DNA of 64,000 bases from Youhaiella tibetensis (GTDB lineage: Bacteria; Pseudomonadota; Alphaproteobacteria; Rhizobiales; Devosiaceae): contig NZ_CP041690.1 in assembly GCF_008000755.1 (NCBI RefSeq), forward strand, positions 3,163,260 to 3,227,259, given 5' to 3'. Below the pieces are notes generated by a model, which was given only the letters and a program-made list of their open reading frames with translations, searched no databases and was not told the origin of the DNA. How positions within the stretch are numbered: the first letter of the stretch is position 1; each line of letters begins with the position of its first letter. Of the stretch, positions 36,118-45,293 are shown piece by piece. Position numbers and translations under genes: made by a program.

Positions 36118-37659
36118 TCACCTGTCGGGCGGCGCCACCTTCACCACGACCTCCGGCATGCCGGCTGCCTCGAAGCCGCAATCGCGCGCCTTGATCGCGA
36201 ACGCCGCCCCGCCCCGGTGCTTCTTGTAGTCGGCAGCGTAGCGGACACCCGCCGCGACAACCTTGCTGTCCACCATCACGAACGTGTCGCCGATGCCATC
36301 CACCGGCACGACGCGGAACACTGCCTGCTCGCTCAGCCGCGTCCGCAGTTCCGGCGTCGATTGCGCCATTCCCCAGGCCGCTCCGGCCTTGTAGAGGAAC
36401 CGGAAGCCGCCGCCATATCTGTAGCGGAACAGCTCGTCATCTCCCGCGTCCCCCGATGCGGTCACGGCATTGGCCGCAACGATCGGTTGCGGGGCGCCCA
36501 GCAGGCGCTCGATCGCGTCGCCTGGAACTTCGGTGACGTTGCCTCCGACAAGCAGCACCTTGTCCGCCGCCTGCGCGCCCGCCTCGAGCAGCCTGTTTTC
36601 CGCGTCCTCCCGCGCGCCTCCGAAGATGACCTCGCCGCCGAATTCCGCCACAGAACGCTCGACCTCGGCACGCGCCGCTTTCCCCTGCGCCTCCGACCAG
36701 AACCCGAATTCCATGAGGTCACGGGGGTAGCTCAGCGCCTTGAGCGCCGCGGCCAGCGCCGGGCGCAGACCTTCATCGCCATCGAGACGCACGCCGACGA
36801 ACACCTTGGGCCCGGGCGCAGCCGGTCCGAAGTCCTGCCTGTCATAGATCTCGAGCGGATCGGGAATGGTGGTGGCGGCCAGCTCGGGATAGCGCCGCTT
36901 GCGCAGCCACCATTTGATATGCGTGGGGATCTGCAGAGGCGCGGCCAGGTGCGAGGAACGCTTGTGCCAGGGCACCCAGGTCGTCAGCCAGAGGTGCGAG
37001 ACCAGGGCCTCGCCTTGCTTGCCCTCGACGATCGGCGCCAGATGGCGCACCATCCCGGCGACCTTGGCGTCCTTCCGGGTCTTGAGCCCGCCGTCGCGCA
37101 GCGGCGACCAGACGAGCGGCATCAGCAGTACCGGACGCTGCTCCCTGGGCAACCGCAATATCGAGGCCGTCACCAGCGACGGTCCGGTGGAATAGAAGGT
37201 CTGCAGCTTGGCGACCTTGGGCATCAAGCCCAGCACCTCGCCCCACCAGGGATGCTCCGGCACCGAACCCATGAAGGCGTTGGTGAAGAGATAGGGCACA
37301 CCGGCATGCGTGCGATCCGTGCCCATGTGTTCGTCCGGCTCGACGCCTGTGAACGCCTCGTACCGGAGCAGTTCGTCAACCGGCTTGAACGGCTCGACGT
37401 CGAGATCCGAATAGATGCCGCCCAGCCGGTTGAGCACCATGTAGCGAAAACTGTCGGCGCGCTGGATGTTGCGCGGATACCCGTCGTAGATCGCCAGCAG
37501 TTCCGAATATTCCCGGGCCACGAACTCGCGCATCGTCGCATCGGTCCACAGGCGTATGTCCCAGCCCGGATGCAACGCCTTCCACCGTTCGAAAAACCGA
37601 CCCATGACCTTGGGCAGGTCTTCCGTCTTCCAGGTGAAATGCACGATTTTGGGGATCAT
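36118..37659 (-). CDS. Two-domain glycosyltransferase (GT32, with possible Anp1/Mnn9-like second domain)
   Basis: A 513-residue protein. Residues 1-230 form a GT32 (Och1/capsule mannosyltransferase-like) domain: MIPKIVHFTWK opens it and the DXD-bearing block RLGGIYSDLDVEPFKPV lies near residue 90. The rest is separate. Its end, with GDTFVMVDSKVVAAGV, then an ARDCGFEAAGMPEVVV segment, resembles the Anp1/Mnn9 (GT62) fold, though without a clear second DXD. If so, two mannosyltransferase-type domains are fused. ATG at 37659 is chosen because GT32 proteins begin this way; a TTG upstream adds 28 unconserved residues. Confidence 0.75.
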   Translation of the reverse strand: MIPKIVHFTWKTEDLPKVMGRFFERWKALHPGWDIRLWTDATMREFVAREYSELLAIYDGYPRNIQRADSFRYMVLNRLGGIYSDLDVEPFKPVDELLRYEAFTGVEPDEHMGTDRTHAGVPYLFTNAFMGSVPEHPWWGEVLGLMPKVAKLQTFYSTGPSLVTASILRLPREQRPVLLMPLVWSPLRDGGLKTRKDAKVAGMVRHLAPIVEGKQGEALVSHLWLTTWVPWHKRSSHLAAPLQIPTHIKWWLRKRRYPELAATTIPDPLEIYDRQDFGPAAPGPKVFVGVRLDGDEGLRPALAAALKALSYPRDLMEFGFWSEAQGKAARAEVERSVAEFGGEVIFGGAREDAENRLLEAGAQAADKVLLVGGNVTEVPGDAIERLLGAPQPIVAANAVTASGDAGDDELFRYRYGGGFRFLYKAGAAWGMAQSTPELRTRLSEQAVFRVVPVDGIGDTFVMVDSKVVAAGVRYAADYKKHRGGAAFAIKARDCGFEAAGMPEVVVKVAPPDR

Positions 37660-37786
37660 CCGGTCCGTCCGCTCGCTGGTCGCAGCCGCTCCATCACCCG
37701 CCACGGACTTCAAATCAACCGGGAAATCGTCACGCAGCCTCAAGCCGCCGCGCCCGAAAGCGTGGCGGCCGGGACTTTAAATATCC

Positions 37787-38698
37787 TCAGATGCTGCCTG
37801 AGAACGTGTCGCAATCGGCCGGGTTGCCCGACTGGATGCCGCGCTTGAGCCATGCCATGCGCTGGGCCGACGTGCCGTGGGTGAAGTTGCGCGACGAAAC
37901 CGTGCCGCGCGTCAGCGTGTCATCGCCAATGGCGTTAGCCGCGGTGATGGCTTCTTCCACGTCCCCTTGGTCGAGCAGGTTTTCCTGACCGATCCGGTTG
38001 GCCCAGACGCCCGCATAGCAGTCCGCCTGCAGTTCGACCCGCACCGAATAGGCATTGGCCTGCGTCTCGGTCATGGTCTGGCGACGCTTGTTGAACTCGG
38101 GCAGCACGCCCGTCAGGTTCTGCACGTGGTGCCCCACTTCGTGGGCCAGCACATAGGCTTGCGCGAAATCCCCCGGCGCCCCGAACTGCTGGCGCAACTG
38201 GTTGTAGAACGACAGGTCGATATAGACCTTCTGGTCGTTCGGGCAATAGAACGGCCCGCTATTGGCGTCGGCCACCCCGCACCCGGACTGCGTCTGGCTG
38301 GTGAACAGCACCACCTTGGGCGGAGTATAGGTGAGGCCGTTGGCCTTGAAGATGTCAGTCCACACCGTCTCGGTGTCCTTGACCACCACCCCCACGAAAT
38401 CGGCGAGCTGGTCCTGCCCCGCGTCGGGCAGCGGCCGCGACTGCTGGAACGAGGAGCCACCGGTCGACATCGAGCCGTCGATAAGGCTGAGCGGATTGAT
38501 ACCGAGCGCGAGGCATATGATGCCGATCACGATGATCAGGCCGATGCCGCCGACCCCGCCGCCGGCCCGGCCGCTGGTCGGGATCCGGAAGCCTCCGCCC
38601 GAACCCAGCCCGCCACCGAATCCGCCTCCCAGGCCACCGCCACCCTGCGATCTGCGGTCCTCGATATTGGAGCTGCGCTCGCGTCCCTGCCACTTCAT
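37787..38698 (-). CDS. YpfJ-type neutral zinc metallopeptidase
   Basis: A 303-residue membrane-anchored metallopeptidase. A glycine-rich cytoplasmic N-terminus (about residues 18-45) is followed by one membrane segment (GGIGLIIVIGIICLALGIN) and a peptidase domain. The zinc motif HEVGHHVQ is near residue 190, with the third ligand probably in ELQADCYAGVWA. Family members carry the name YpfJ or KPN_02809; their substrates are unknown. Confidence 0.92.
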   Translation of the reverse strand: MKWQGRERSSNIEDRRSQGGGGLGGGFGGGLGSGGGFRIPTSGRAGGGVGGIGLIIVIGIICLALGINPLSLIDGSMSTGGSSFQQSRPLPDAGQDQLADFVGVVVKDTETVWTDIFKANGLTYTPPKVVLFTSQTQSGCGVADANSGPFYCPNDQKVYIDLSFYNQLRQQFGAPGDFAQAYVLAHEVGHHVQNLTGVLPEFNKRRQTMTETQANAYSVRVELQADCYAGVWANRIGQENLLDQGDVEEAITAANAIGDDTLTRGTVSSRNFTHGTSAQRMAWLKRGIQSGNPADCDTFSGSI

Positions 38699-38768
38699 CC
38701 CGTTCTCCTTGTCGAGGCCGGCCGCGATGTTAGCACCTTGCTCGCGCGGCGGTCACGAATTTCCCTTG

Positions 38769-38810
38769 GACACTCTTGACCATTTGGTCAAAGTGTCGTG
38801 GTCTCGTCAT
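38769..38810. promoter_or_regulatory. Palindrome and possible Pho box upstream of cpdB
   Basis: TTGACCA-TT-TGGTCAA is a perfect palindrome (38775-38790) inside a longer imperfect inverted repeat. Next to it GTGTCGT-GGTC-TCGTCAT (38793-38810) resembles two Pho half-sites with 11-base spacing, each matching the consensus at five of seven positions. It lies about 105 bases before cpdB. Confidence 0.4.
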
Positions 38811-38914
38811 GTAAGAACGTCAGAACTCCAAAAAAGTAGCACCGCCTCCCCGTAATACCGGTTGGCGGCGCAATCGTAAGCTTTGCCCGATTTTCAGGGA
38901 TAGGGAGCATTTCT

Positions 38915-40891
38915 ATGAAGTTTGGAAGCAGTATTTCCCGCCGCGCTTTCCTCGCCGGAACCGCCGCGACGGGTGCCGTCGTCGTCATGCATCCGTTTGC
39001 CGCGCTGGCGCAGGCCAACGAGGCGCACCTGCGCCTGATCGAGACGACCGACATCCACGTCGCCGTTTTCCCCTACGATTATTTCGCCGACGCCCCGAAC
39101 GACACCATGGGCCTGGCGCGCACCGCCACGCTGATCGACGGCATCCGTGCCGAGGCCGGCAACTCCATCCTCATCGACAATGGCGATCTCATCCAGGGCA
39201 ATCCGCTCGGTGACTATGTCGCCTACGAGCGCGGCCTCGCCGGTGACAAGCTGCACCCCACCATCGCCGCCATGAACACCCTGGGCTACGAGGTCGCCAC
39301 CTTCGGCAACCACGAGTTCAACTACGGCCTCGAATATCTCGATGCCGCGCGCAAGGGCGCCAACTTCCCGTTCGTGTCCGCCAACCTCGTCAGGGGCGAA
39401 CTCGGTGCCGATCCGCTGAGCGACACCACCTATATCGATCCCTACCGCATCGTCGAAAAGGACATCGTCGACGGCGCCGGCAACAGCCACAAGATCAAGA
39501 TCGGCTTCATCGGCTTCCTGCCGCCCCAGATCATGACCTGGGACGCCGGGCACCTGGAAGGCAAGGTCAACACCCGCGACATCGTCGAGACCGCCAAGGC
39601 CTACGTGCCCAGGATGAAGGCCGAAGGCGCCGACATCATCGTCGCCCTCTCCCACTCCGGCATCGCCGCCGACGGTGGCCCCAAGGCTGAAAACGCCTCG
39701 CTCCAGCTCGCCGCCGTCGATGGCATCGACGTGGTCCTTACCGGCCACCAGCACCTGGTCTTCCCCGGTCCGGACTTCAAGGATCTCGAAGGCGCCGACA
39801 TCGAAAAGGGCACCCTCGCCGGCAAGCCCGCCGTCATGGCCGGTTTCTGGGGCTCGCACATGGGCCTGATCGACCTGCTGCTGCAGGCCGATGCCGACGG
39901 CAAGTGGAAGATCGCCTCCTTCACCTCCGAAGCCCGTCCGATCTACGAGCGCAAGGACGGCAAGGTCGCCGCTCTCGTCGAGAGCGAACAGAAGGTCATC
40001 GACTCGGTCCAGTCCGAGCATGACGCCACGCTCGAATATGTCCGCCGTCCGGTCGGCGAGACCGCCGCTCCGCTGCATTCCTACTTCGCGCTGGTCGCCG
40101 ATGATCCGTCCGTGCAGATCGTGAGCCAGGCCCAGACCTGGTACATCAAGCAGATGCAGAAGGGCACCGCCTGGGACAACCTGCCGGTTCTCTCCGCCGC
40201 CGCCCCCTTCAAGGCCGGCGGCCGCGGTGGTCCGGACTACTACACCGACGTCCCCGTCGGCCCGGTCGCCATCAAGAACGTTGCCGACCTCTACCTTTAT
40301 CCCAACACCATCCAGGCGGTCGTCATCACCGGCGCCGACGTCAAGGAATGGCTGGAGCGTTCGGCCGGCATCTTCAATCAGGTGGCCGCCGGCGGCACCG
40401 ACCAGCCGCTCATCAACAAGGACTTCCCGTCCTACAATTTCGACGTCATCGATGGGGTGACCTACAAGATCGACCTCACCCAGCCAAGCAAGTACGCTTC
40501 GGACGGCAAGAGCGTCACCAATCCTGATGCCAACCGCATCGTCGATCTGATGTTCGAGGGCAAGCCGATCGATCCGGCCCAGAAGTTCGTGGTCGCCACC
40601 AACAACTACCGCGCCGGCGGCGGCGGCAACTTCCCCGGCATCAACGGCGAGAAGATCGTCTTCAAGGGTCCCGATACCAATCGTGACATCATCATCCGCT
40701 ACATCGTGGATCAGAAGACCATCAACCCCAAGGCCGACAGCAACTGGTCGCTCGCGCCGATCCCGAACACCACCGTGCTGTTCGAGACCGGCCCTAAGGC
40801 CAAGGACCATCTGGCCGACGTCACCGCCGTCAAGATCGAGTATGCCGGCGAGGGCTCGGAAGGCTTCGGCAGCTACCGCATCACGCTCTGA
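38915..40891 (+). CDS. cpdB: Bifunctional 2',3'-cyclic-nucleotide 2'-phosphodiesterase/3'-nucleotidase
   Basis: CpdB releases nucleosides and phosphate from cyclic nucleotides and 3'-nucleotides in the periplasm. The 658-residue precursor has a Tat-type signal ([12 protein letters not shown]). The metallophosphoesterase domain shows [31 protein letters not shown] and TGHQH in order. The C-terminal 5'-nucleotidase domain has the substrate-stacking region near [21 protein letters not shown] precedes the ATG. A possible Pho box upstream would fit a phosphate-scavenging role. Confidence 0.94.
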   Translation: MKFGSSISRRAFLAGTAATGAVVVMHPFAALAQANEAHLRLIETTDIHVAVFPYDYFADAPNDTMGLARTATLIDGIRAEAGNSILIDNGDLIQGNPLGDYVAYERGLAGDKLHPTIAAMNTLGYEVATFGNHEFNYGLEYLDAARKGANFPFVSANLVRGELGADPLSDTTYIDPYRIVEKDIVDGAGNSHKIKIGFIGFLPPQIMTWDAGHLEGKVNTRDIVETAKAYVPRMKAEGADIIVALSHSGIAADGGPKAENASLQLAAVDGIDVVLTGHQHLVFPGPDFKDLEGADIEKGTLAGKPAVMAGFWGSHMGLIDLLLQADADGKWKIASFTSEARPIYERKDGKVAALVESEQKVIDSVQSEHDATLEYVRRPVGETAAPLHSYFALVADDPSVQIVSQAQTWYIKQMQKGTAWDNLPVLSAAAPFKAGGRGGPDYYTDVPVGPVAIKNVADLYLYPNTIQAVVITGADVKEWLERSAGIFNQVAAGGTDQPLINKDFPSYNFDVIDGVTYKIDLTQPSKYASDGKSVTNPDANRIVDLMFEGKPIDPAQKFVVATNNYRAGGGGNFPGINGEKIVFKGPDTNRDIIIRYIVDQKTINPKADSNWSLAPIPNTTVLFETGPKAKDHLADVTAVKIEYAGEGSEGFGSYRITL

Positions 40892-40901
40892 TGACAACCC
40901 G

Positions 40902-40930
40902 GGAAGGCTCCTTCGGGAGCCTTCCTCCTC
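40902..40930 (+). terminator. Terminator of cpdB
   Basis: Stem GGAAGGCTCC (40902-40911) with GGAGCCTTCC (40916-40925) and a TTCG tetraloop; the T-tail is weak (TCCTC). Confidence 0.75.
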
Positions 40931-40940
40931 TGGCCGGCCC

Positions 40941-41381
40941 TCAGCTCGCTCCCAGCCTTGCCCGTAAGGTATCGAGTTCGGACTTGAGATGCTCGAAGCC
41001 GGCATGGTCGAGCCCTGACGCTCCCGCGATCGCCAGCGGAATGGCCAGCGCCTTTCCCCGCATCGCCCGTCCTTCCGGCGTCAAGTGCACGCGCACCATG
41101 CGCTCGTCGTCCTCGTCCCGCTTTCGCACGAGCAGGCCGCGCGCCTCGAGCCTTTTGACCAGCGGCGTGATGGTCCCCGAATCCAGATAGAGCTTTTCCC
41201 CCAGCGCCTTGACGGTCAGGCCGTCCTCCTCCCACAGCACCAGGAACACCAGGTATTGCGGATAGGTCAGGTCCAGCGCCTCCAGGCGGGGCTTGTAGAA
41301 CCGCGTGAAGGCATGCCCGGCCGCGTAGATGGCAAAGCACAACTGCTTGTCCAGCGTCAGGGGATCCATCTTCTCGGTCAT
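40941..41381 (-). CDS. ohrR: OhrR, MarR-family organic-peroxide sensor
   Basis: A 146-residue MarR-type repressor with the OhrR reactive cysteine in LDKQLCFAIYAAGHAF near residue 15 and the winged helix in LTVKALGEKLYLDSGTITPL (about 60-80). Oxidation by organic hydroperoxide releases it from DNA. It is divergent from ohr and a palindrome matching an OhrR site lies between them. The ATG at 41381 is chosen from the family N-terminus; the frame is open 12 codons further. Confidence 0.94.
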   Translation of the reverse strand: MTEKMDPLTLDKQLCFAIYAAGHAFTRFYKPRLEALDLTYPQYLVFLVLWEEDGLTVKALGEKLYLDSGTITPLVKRLEARGLLVRKRDEDDERMVRVHLTPEGRAMRGKALAIPLAIAGASGLDHAGFEHLKSELDTLRARLGAS

Positions 41382-41445
41382 CGCGCCACCATTCCGGGTT
41401 CGGAGGCACTGTGCCACCGCCGGGCGTACTTATCACCCAGTTTTT

Positions 41446-41470
41446 AATTGCGCACAATTCAATTGCGCAC
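41446..41470. promoter_or_regulatory. OhrR operator
   Basis: CAATT-C-AATTG (41455-41465) is centred in two direct copies of AATTGCGCAC (41446-41455 and 41461-41470). OhrR sites have a TACAATT/AATTGTA core. It is between ohrR and ohr. Confidence 0.75.
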
Positions 41471-41509
41471 TATGTAAAACTCCGTACTGCCTCACGAAGG
41501 ACATTAGAG

Positions 41510-41941
41510 ATGATCAAGTCAGCACTTTACACCGCCCACGCCACCTCCACCGGTGGTCGTACCGGCACCAGCCGCACCGATGATGGTCGTCTGGCCGTCA
41601 CCCTGGATACCCCCAAGGGTCTGGGCGGCAACGACGGTCCGGGCACCAATCCGGAGCAGCTCTTTGCCATGGGCTATTCGGCCTGCTTCATCGGCGCGCT
41701 CAAGGCCGTCGGCCGAGCCGAAGGCGTCAAGATTCCGGACGACACGCAGATCCACGCCACCGTTTCCATCGGTGAAAACGCCAATGGCGTTGGCTTCGGC
41801 GTCGCGGCAGCCCTTGAGGTAGTGCTTCCCGGTTTCGAGCATGACAAGGCCCAGGCCCTGGTCGAAAAGGCCCATCAGGTCTGCCCCTATTCCAACGCCA
41901 CCCGCGGCAATATCGAGGTCAAGCTCACGGTCTCCGTCTGA
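41510..41941 (+). CDS. ohr: Ohr, organic hydroperoxide reductase
   Basis: Ohr is a thiol-dependent peroxidase for fatty-acid and other organic hydroperoxides. The 143-residue protein has both redox cysteines: LFAMGYSACFIGAL near residue 60 and AHQVCPYSNATRGN near 124. AAGGA precedes the ATG. It is controlled by the divergent OhrR. A terminator follows. Confidence 0.97.
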   Translation: MIKSALYTAHATSTGGRTGTSRTDDGRLAVTLDTPKGLGGNDGPGTNPEQLFAMGYSACFIGALKAVGRAEGVKIPDDTQIHATVSIGENANGVGFGVAAALEVVLPGFEHDKAQALVEKAHQVCPYSNATRGNIEVKLTVSV

Positions 41942-41964
41942 TCGTCCGCACACCCTCACTATCC

Positions 41965-41991
41965 GAAGGCCGGAAGCGATTCCGGCCTTTC
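41965..41991 (+). terminator. Terminator of ohr
   Basis: Stem GGCCGGAA with TTCCGGCC around GCGA, then TTTC. Confidence 0.8.
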
Positions 41992-42107
41992 GCCGGCCCC
42001 AAACCATCTTGCCATCGCCGGCCAAACTTGATCTGGTAACCATTCGTAACCACTGCGTTGCGGCACATACTCCTCGCCTAAGTTCCTCAACAATTTGAAG
42101 TTTTTAG

Positions 42108-43220
42108 ATGAGCCAAGAAGCCCAACTCACGTCCCTGCTCGCGCAGGCCGGCATCACTGTGAACGGCCCCAATCCCTGGGACCCGCAGATCAACAACCCT
42201 AACCTGTGGAACCGCATTTTCGCGCAGGGCTCGCTCGGCCTGGGCGAAGGCTACATGGACGGCTGGTGGGATGTTGAGGACATGGCGGAGTTCTTCAATC
42301 TCGTCCTCCGGGCCAATCTTGAGAACAAGCTGCGCATCACGCCAAACCTCATCTGGCAGCACCTGCAGGCGCGCTTTCTCAACATGCAGACGCTCTCGCG
42401 CTCCCAGCGCGTCGCCAAGATGCACTACAACGAGACCGACGCCTACAAGGCCAGTCTCGATGCGCGCATGACCGGCTCATGCGGTTACTGGCCCGAGGGG
42501 GTCACCAATGTCGACCAGGCCCAGGAGGCCAAGCTCGACATGGTCTGCCGCAAGGTCGGTCTGAAGCCCGGCCAGACCGTTTTCGATATCGGCTGCGGCT
42601 GGGGCGCCTTCATGGGGTTCGCCGCTGAAAGATACGGCGCCCGCTGCGTCGGGGTCACCGTCTCGCCCGATCAGGCCGAATACGGCCGCGCCCGCTACAA
42701 GGACCTGCCCGTCGAGTTCCAGGTCAAGGATTACCGCGAGTTCGATGGCAAGGTCGATCACGTGGTCTCCATGGGCATGTTCGAGCATGTGGGGCACAAG
42801 AACTACCGCACCTATTTCGAGGTCGCGCGCCGTGCCATCTCCGATGACGGGCTGTTCATGCTCCACACCATCGGCTCGCCCGATTCCAAGGAAACCATCG
42901 ATCCCTGGCTGGAGAAGTACATCTTCCCCGGCGGCGTGCTTCCGTCCATTACCCAGATCGGCAGGGCCATCGAAAACCTCTTCGTGATGATCGACCTGCA
43001 CAATATCGGGCCGCACTACGACAAGACCCTGGTCGCCTGGTACGAGAACTTCGACCGCAACTGGAAAAAGCAGCGTAACCCCGAGGAAGAGCGCTTCTAC
43101 CGGATGTGGAAGTACTACCTTCTCTGCTGCGCCGGCGCCTTCCGCTCCCGCGCCATCCAGGTCTGGCAGTTCGTCCTCTCTACCAACGGCGTGCCGGATG
43201 GCTACGTGACCCAGCGTTAG
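42108..43220 (+). CDS. cfa: Cyclopropane-fatty-acyl-phospholipid synthase
   Basis: Cfa transfers a methylene from S-adenosylmethionine onto unsaturated acyl chains of membrane lipids. The 370-residue protein has the methyltransferase motif VFDIGCGWGAFMGF near residue 160, GVTVSPDQAEYGRAR after it, and the C-terminal block FRSRAIQVWQFVLS. The N-terminal domain has the family's LGEGYMDGWWD. Lipid modification fits with the nearby peroxide-defence genes, but no operon link is seen. Confidence 0.96.
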   Translation: MSQEAQLTSLLAQAGITVNGPNPWDPQINNPNLWNRIFAQGSLGLGEGYMDGWWDVEDMAEFFNLVLRANLENKLRITPNLIWQHLQARFLNMQTLSRSQRVAKMHYNETDAYKASLDARMTGSCGYWPEGVTNVDQAQEAKLDMVCRKVGLKPGQTVFDIGCGWGAFMGFAAERYGARCVGVTVSPDQAEYGRARYKDLPVEFQVKDYREFDGKVDHVVSMGMFEHVGHKNYRTYFEVARRAISDDGLFMLHTIGSPDSKETIDPWLEKYIFPGGVLPSITQIGRAIENLFVMIDLHNIGPHYDKTLVAWYENFDRNWKKQRNPEEERFYRMWKYYLLCCAGAFRSRAIQVWQFVLSTNGVPDGYVTQR

Positions 43221-43229
43221 GCCCTCGTA

Positions 43230-43961
43230 TTGCCCATCCCAAAGACCACCCTCGCCATTGCCGGTCTCCTGGCGGTCGCGGCTGCTACCGCCTGGACGAC
43301 GATGACGCCGGCCGCGTCGCGCTACGTTTTCGCCGCCAGCTGGCAACCCGGCTTCTGCGAGACGCAGCCCGGCAAGCGCGAGTGCCGCAACCAGAAGCGC
43401 AACAGCTTCGAGGCCGCCAATTTCACCCTCCACGGCCTCTGGCCGCAGCAATCGGATTATTGCGGCGTACCCCAGTCCCAGGTGAGCGCCGACAAGTCCG
43501 GTCGTTGGTCGGCCCTGCCCGCCGTCGAACTCCCCTCGCCACTGCGCGCCAAGCTGGACGAAGCCATGCCCGGCACAGGCTCGAACCTGGAGCGTCACGA
43601 ATGGACCAAGCACGGCACCTGTTCAGGGCAGGATGCCGCGACATATTATGAAAACGCTCTCTGGGTGCTCGACGGCCTCAACGCCTCGGCGGTCCGCGAT
43701 CTCTTCGCGTCCAACATCGGCAAGCGGGTGACCCAGGGCCAGATCCGCGCCGCCTTCGATCGTGACTTCGGGTCCGGCGCCGGCGCGCGCGTTCGCGTAT
43801 CCTGCGACCGGGACGGCGACCGCCGCCTGATCACCGAACTCACCATCGGCCTTGTCGGTGAGGTGCGCCCCGGCGCCGACCTCGGCGCGCTCATCGTTGC
43901 CGCCTCGCCAACCGATGGCGGCTGCGACGCCGGCATCGTCGATCCCATTGGCTTCCAGTAA
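43230..43961 (+). CDS. Secreted ribonuclease T2-family protein
   Basis: A 243-residue precursor with a signal peptide (LAIAGLLAVAAATAWTTM) and both catalytic blocks of RNase T2: FTLHGLWPQ (CAS1) and ERHEWTKHGTC (CAS2). These enzymes cleave RNA through 2',3'-cyclic phosphates in the periplasm, the very products CpdB (3 kb upstream) can use. The start is a TTG right after a stop in frame, nine bases past cfa; no ATG would keep the signal peptide. Probably coupled to cfa. Confidence 0.9.
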   Translation: MPIPKTTLAIAGLLAVAAATAWTTMTPAASRYVFAASWQPGFCETQPGKRECRNQKRNSFEAANFTLHGLWPQQSDYCGVPQSQVSADKSGRWSALPAVELPSPLRAKLDEAMPGTGSNLERHEWTKHGTCSGQDAATYYENALWVLDGLNASAVRDLFASNIGKRVTQGQIRAAFDRDFGSGAGARVRVSCDRDGDRRLITELTIGLVGEVRPGADLGALIVAASPTDGGCDAGIVDPIGFQ

Positions 43962-43962
43962 C

Positions 43963-43988
43963 GAAAAGGCCGGGATCGCTCCCGGCCT
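43963..43988. terminator. Bidirectional terminator between RNase T2 and MFS genes
   Basis: Stem AGGCCGGGA (43967-43975) with TCCCGGCCT (43980-43988); four T on the minus strand make it better for the MFS gene. Confidence 0.8.
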
Positions 43989-43993
43989 CTTGT

Positions 43994-45172
43994 CTATCCC
44001 ATCCGCACCGCGCTGAGCCGCTGCGGCTCGCGCGTCGCGTAAAGATGGATGGCCAGCGCCACCACGCCCAGGATCGCACCGACCCAGCCCAGGTCCTTGG
44101 CCGAAGCCAGGGCCATGTCGGCCCCGCCGATCACCGAACCCAGCGCCACCCCGACATAGATCGCCGAAGCGTTGAGCGAGAGGGAGATCGGAGCCGCTTC
44201 CGGCGCCAGGCTCACCAGCCGGCTGCTCTGCGCCGGCGGGAAGCCCCAGCCGATAATGCCCCAGGGCACCATCAGCGCCAACAGGATCCATCCGGCGAGC
44301 GGCGATGGCACGAGGTACGCGACGCCCGAGAACACCACCAGTGTCAGGCTGGAGAGAATGATCACCCACCGCACCGTCAGCGCCGCCCCGAACTTGTCGG
44401 CCAGCTGTCCCGAGGCGTAGTTCCCGATGGCCGCGCCCAGCCCGAAAGCCAGCAGCACCAGCGGCATGAACGTGAGCGAAAGGCCGATCGCGCTCGAGAG
44501 GCTGGCGATATAGGTAAACACCGTGAACGCCGCCGCGATGGCGAAGATCGTCACCAGCAGCGCGCTGCCGATGCCCGGCCGGAAGGCCACCATCAGACGG
44601 TCACGCAGCGGCAGCTTGGTACCCGGCAGTCCCGCCGGCAACATCGCCCGTAGCGCGATCGCCACGAACAGCGCCACCAGCCCTACCGCCATGAAGGCGC
44701 CGCGCCAGCTCATGGTGTTGGCGATCAGCGCCCCGATAGGCGCTCCCAGCGCCACCGAAAGCGTCGTGCCGCCCACGATGACCGAAATGGCGCGCGTGCG
44801 CGTCTCGGGCGTGGAAAGCGTCACCGCCGTCCCCTGCGCGGCCGACGCGAAGAGCCCGGAGGCCGCGGCCATCACGATGCGGGCCAGCAACAGCCCCTCG
44901 AAGTTCGGCGAGAAGCTCGCCCCGATATTGGCTGCGGCGAAAACCAGGATCGACCCGACCAGCACGGGCCGGCGGCTGAGGCCTCCCGTGAGCGTGGAAA
45001 GCACCGGCGCGCCGATCGCGTAGGCGATGGCGAAGGACAGCACCAGCGTTCCCGCCTGCGACATGGATACTCCGGTCTCTCCCGCAATGGCCGGCAACAG
45101 ACTGGCGATCACGAAGGCCCCGGTGCCGACTGCGAACGAGCCGAGCGCCAGCCAGATAAGACGAAAATCCAT
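43994..45172 (-). CDS. MFS transporter controlled by a divergent ArsR-type regulator
   Basis: A 392-residue, 12-segment major facilitator (DHA1 type). It opens MDFRLIWLALGSFAVGTGAF and has ISVIVGGTTLSVALGAPIGAL, the motif C region of exporters. ATG at 45172 has AAGGAATC upstream; the open frame before it is not supported. The spacer to the divergent ArsR gene holds three GTTC/GAAC palindromes, so the regulator almost certainly controls it. Substrate unknown. Confidence 0.88.
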   Translation of the reverse strand: MDFRLIWLALGSFAVGTGAFVIASLLPAIAGETGVSMSQAGTLVLSFAIAYAIGAPVLSTLTGGLSRRPVLVGSILVFAAANIGASFSPNFEGLLLARIVMAAASGLFASAAQGTAVTLSTPETRTRAISVIVGGTTLSVALGAPIGALIANTMSWRGAFMAVGLVALFVAIALRAMLPAGLPGTKLPLRDRLMVAFRPGIGSALLVTIFAIAAAFTVFTYIASLSSAIGLSLTFMPLVLLAFGLGAAIGNYASGQLADKFGAALTVRWVIILSSLTLVVFSGVAYLVPSPLAGWILLALMVPWGIIGWGFPPAQSSRLVSLAPEAAPISLSLNASAIYVGVALGSVIGGADMALASAKDLGWVGAILGVVALAIHLYATREPQRLSAVRMG

Positions 45173-45186
45173 TTTGAGATTCCTTA

Positions 45187-45256
45187 GTTCAAAGAACGTT
45201 GAACAATATGGTTCGATCGAACACAGCGTCAAGCAAAAGTTCAAAGATTCTTGAAC
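45187..45256. promoter_or_regulatory. Three palindromic operators between MFS and ArsR genes
   Basis: GTTCAA-AGAACG-TTGAAC (45187-45204) and GTTCAA-AGATTC-TTGAAC (45239-45256) share identical arms. Their centres are 52 bases apart, near five DNA turns. Between them is the compact palindrome GTTCGATCGAAC (45211-45222). Likely sites of the ArsR-type regulator. Confidence 0.8.
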
Positions 45257-45293
45257 AATTGAAAAGCCCGCGCGCCCGGGCTATCTAGAAACC

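Noticed and set aside
36104-36134. Hairpin CGCCGCCCGA/TCGGGCGGCG at the carA end
   Set aside because: No T-run on either strand and it overlaps the end of the opposite coding region, so calling it a terminator is not justified.
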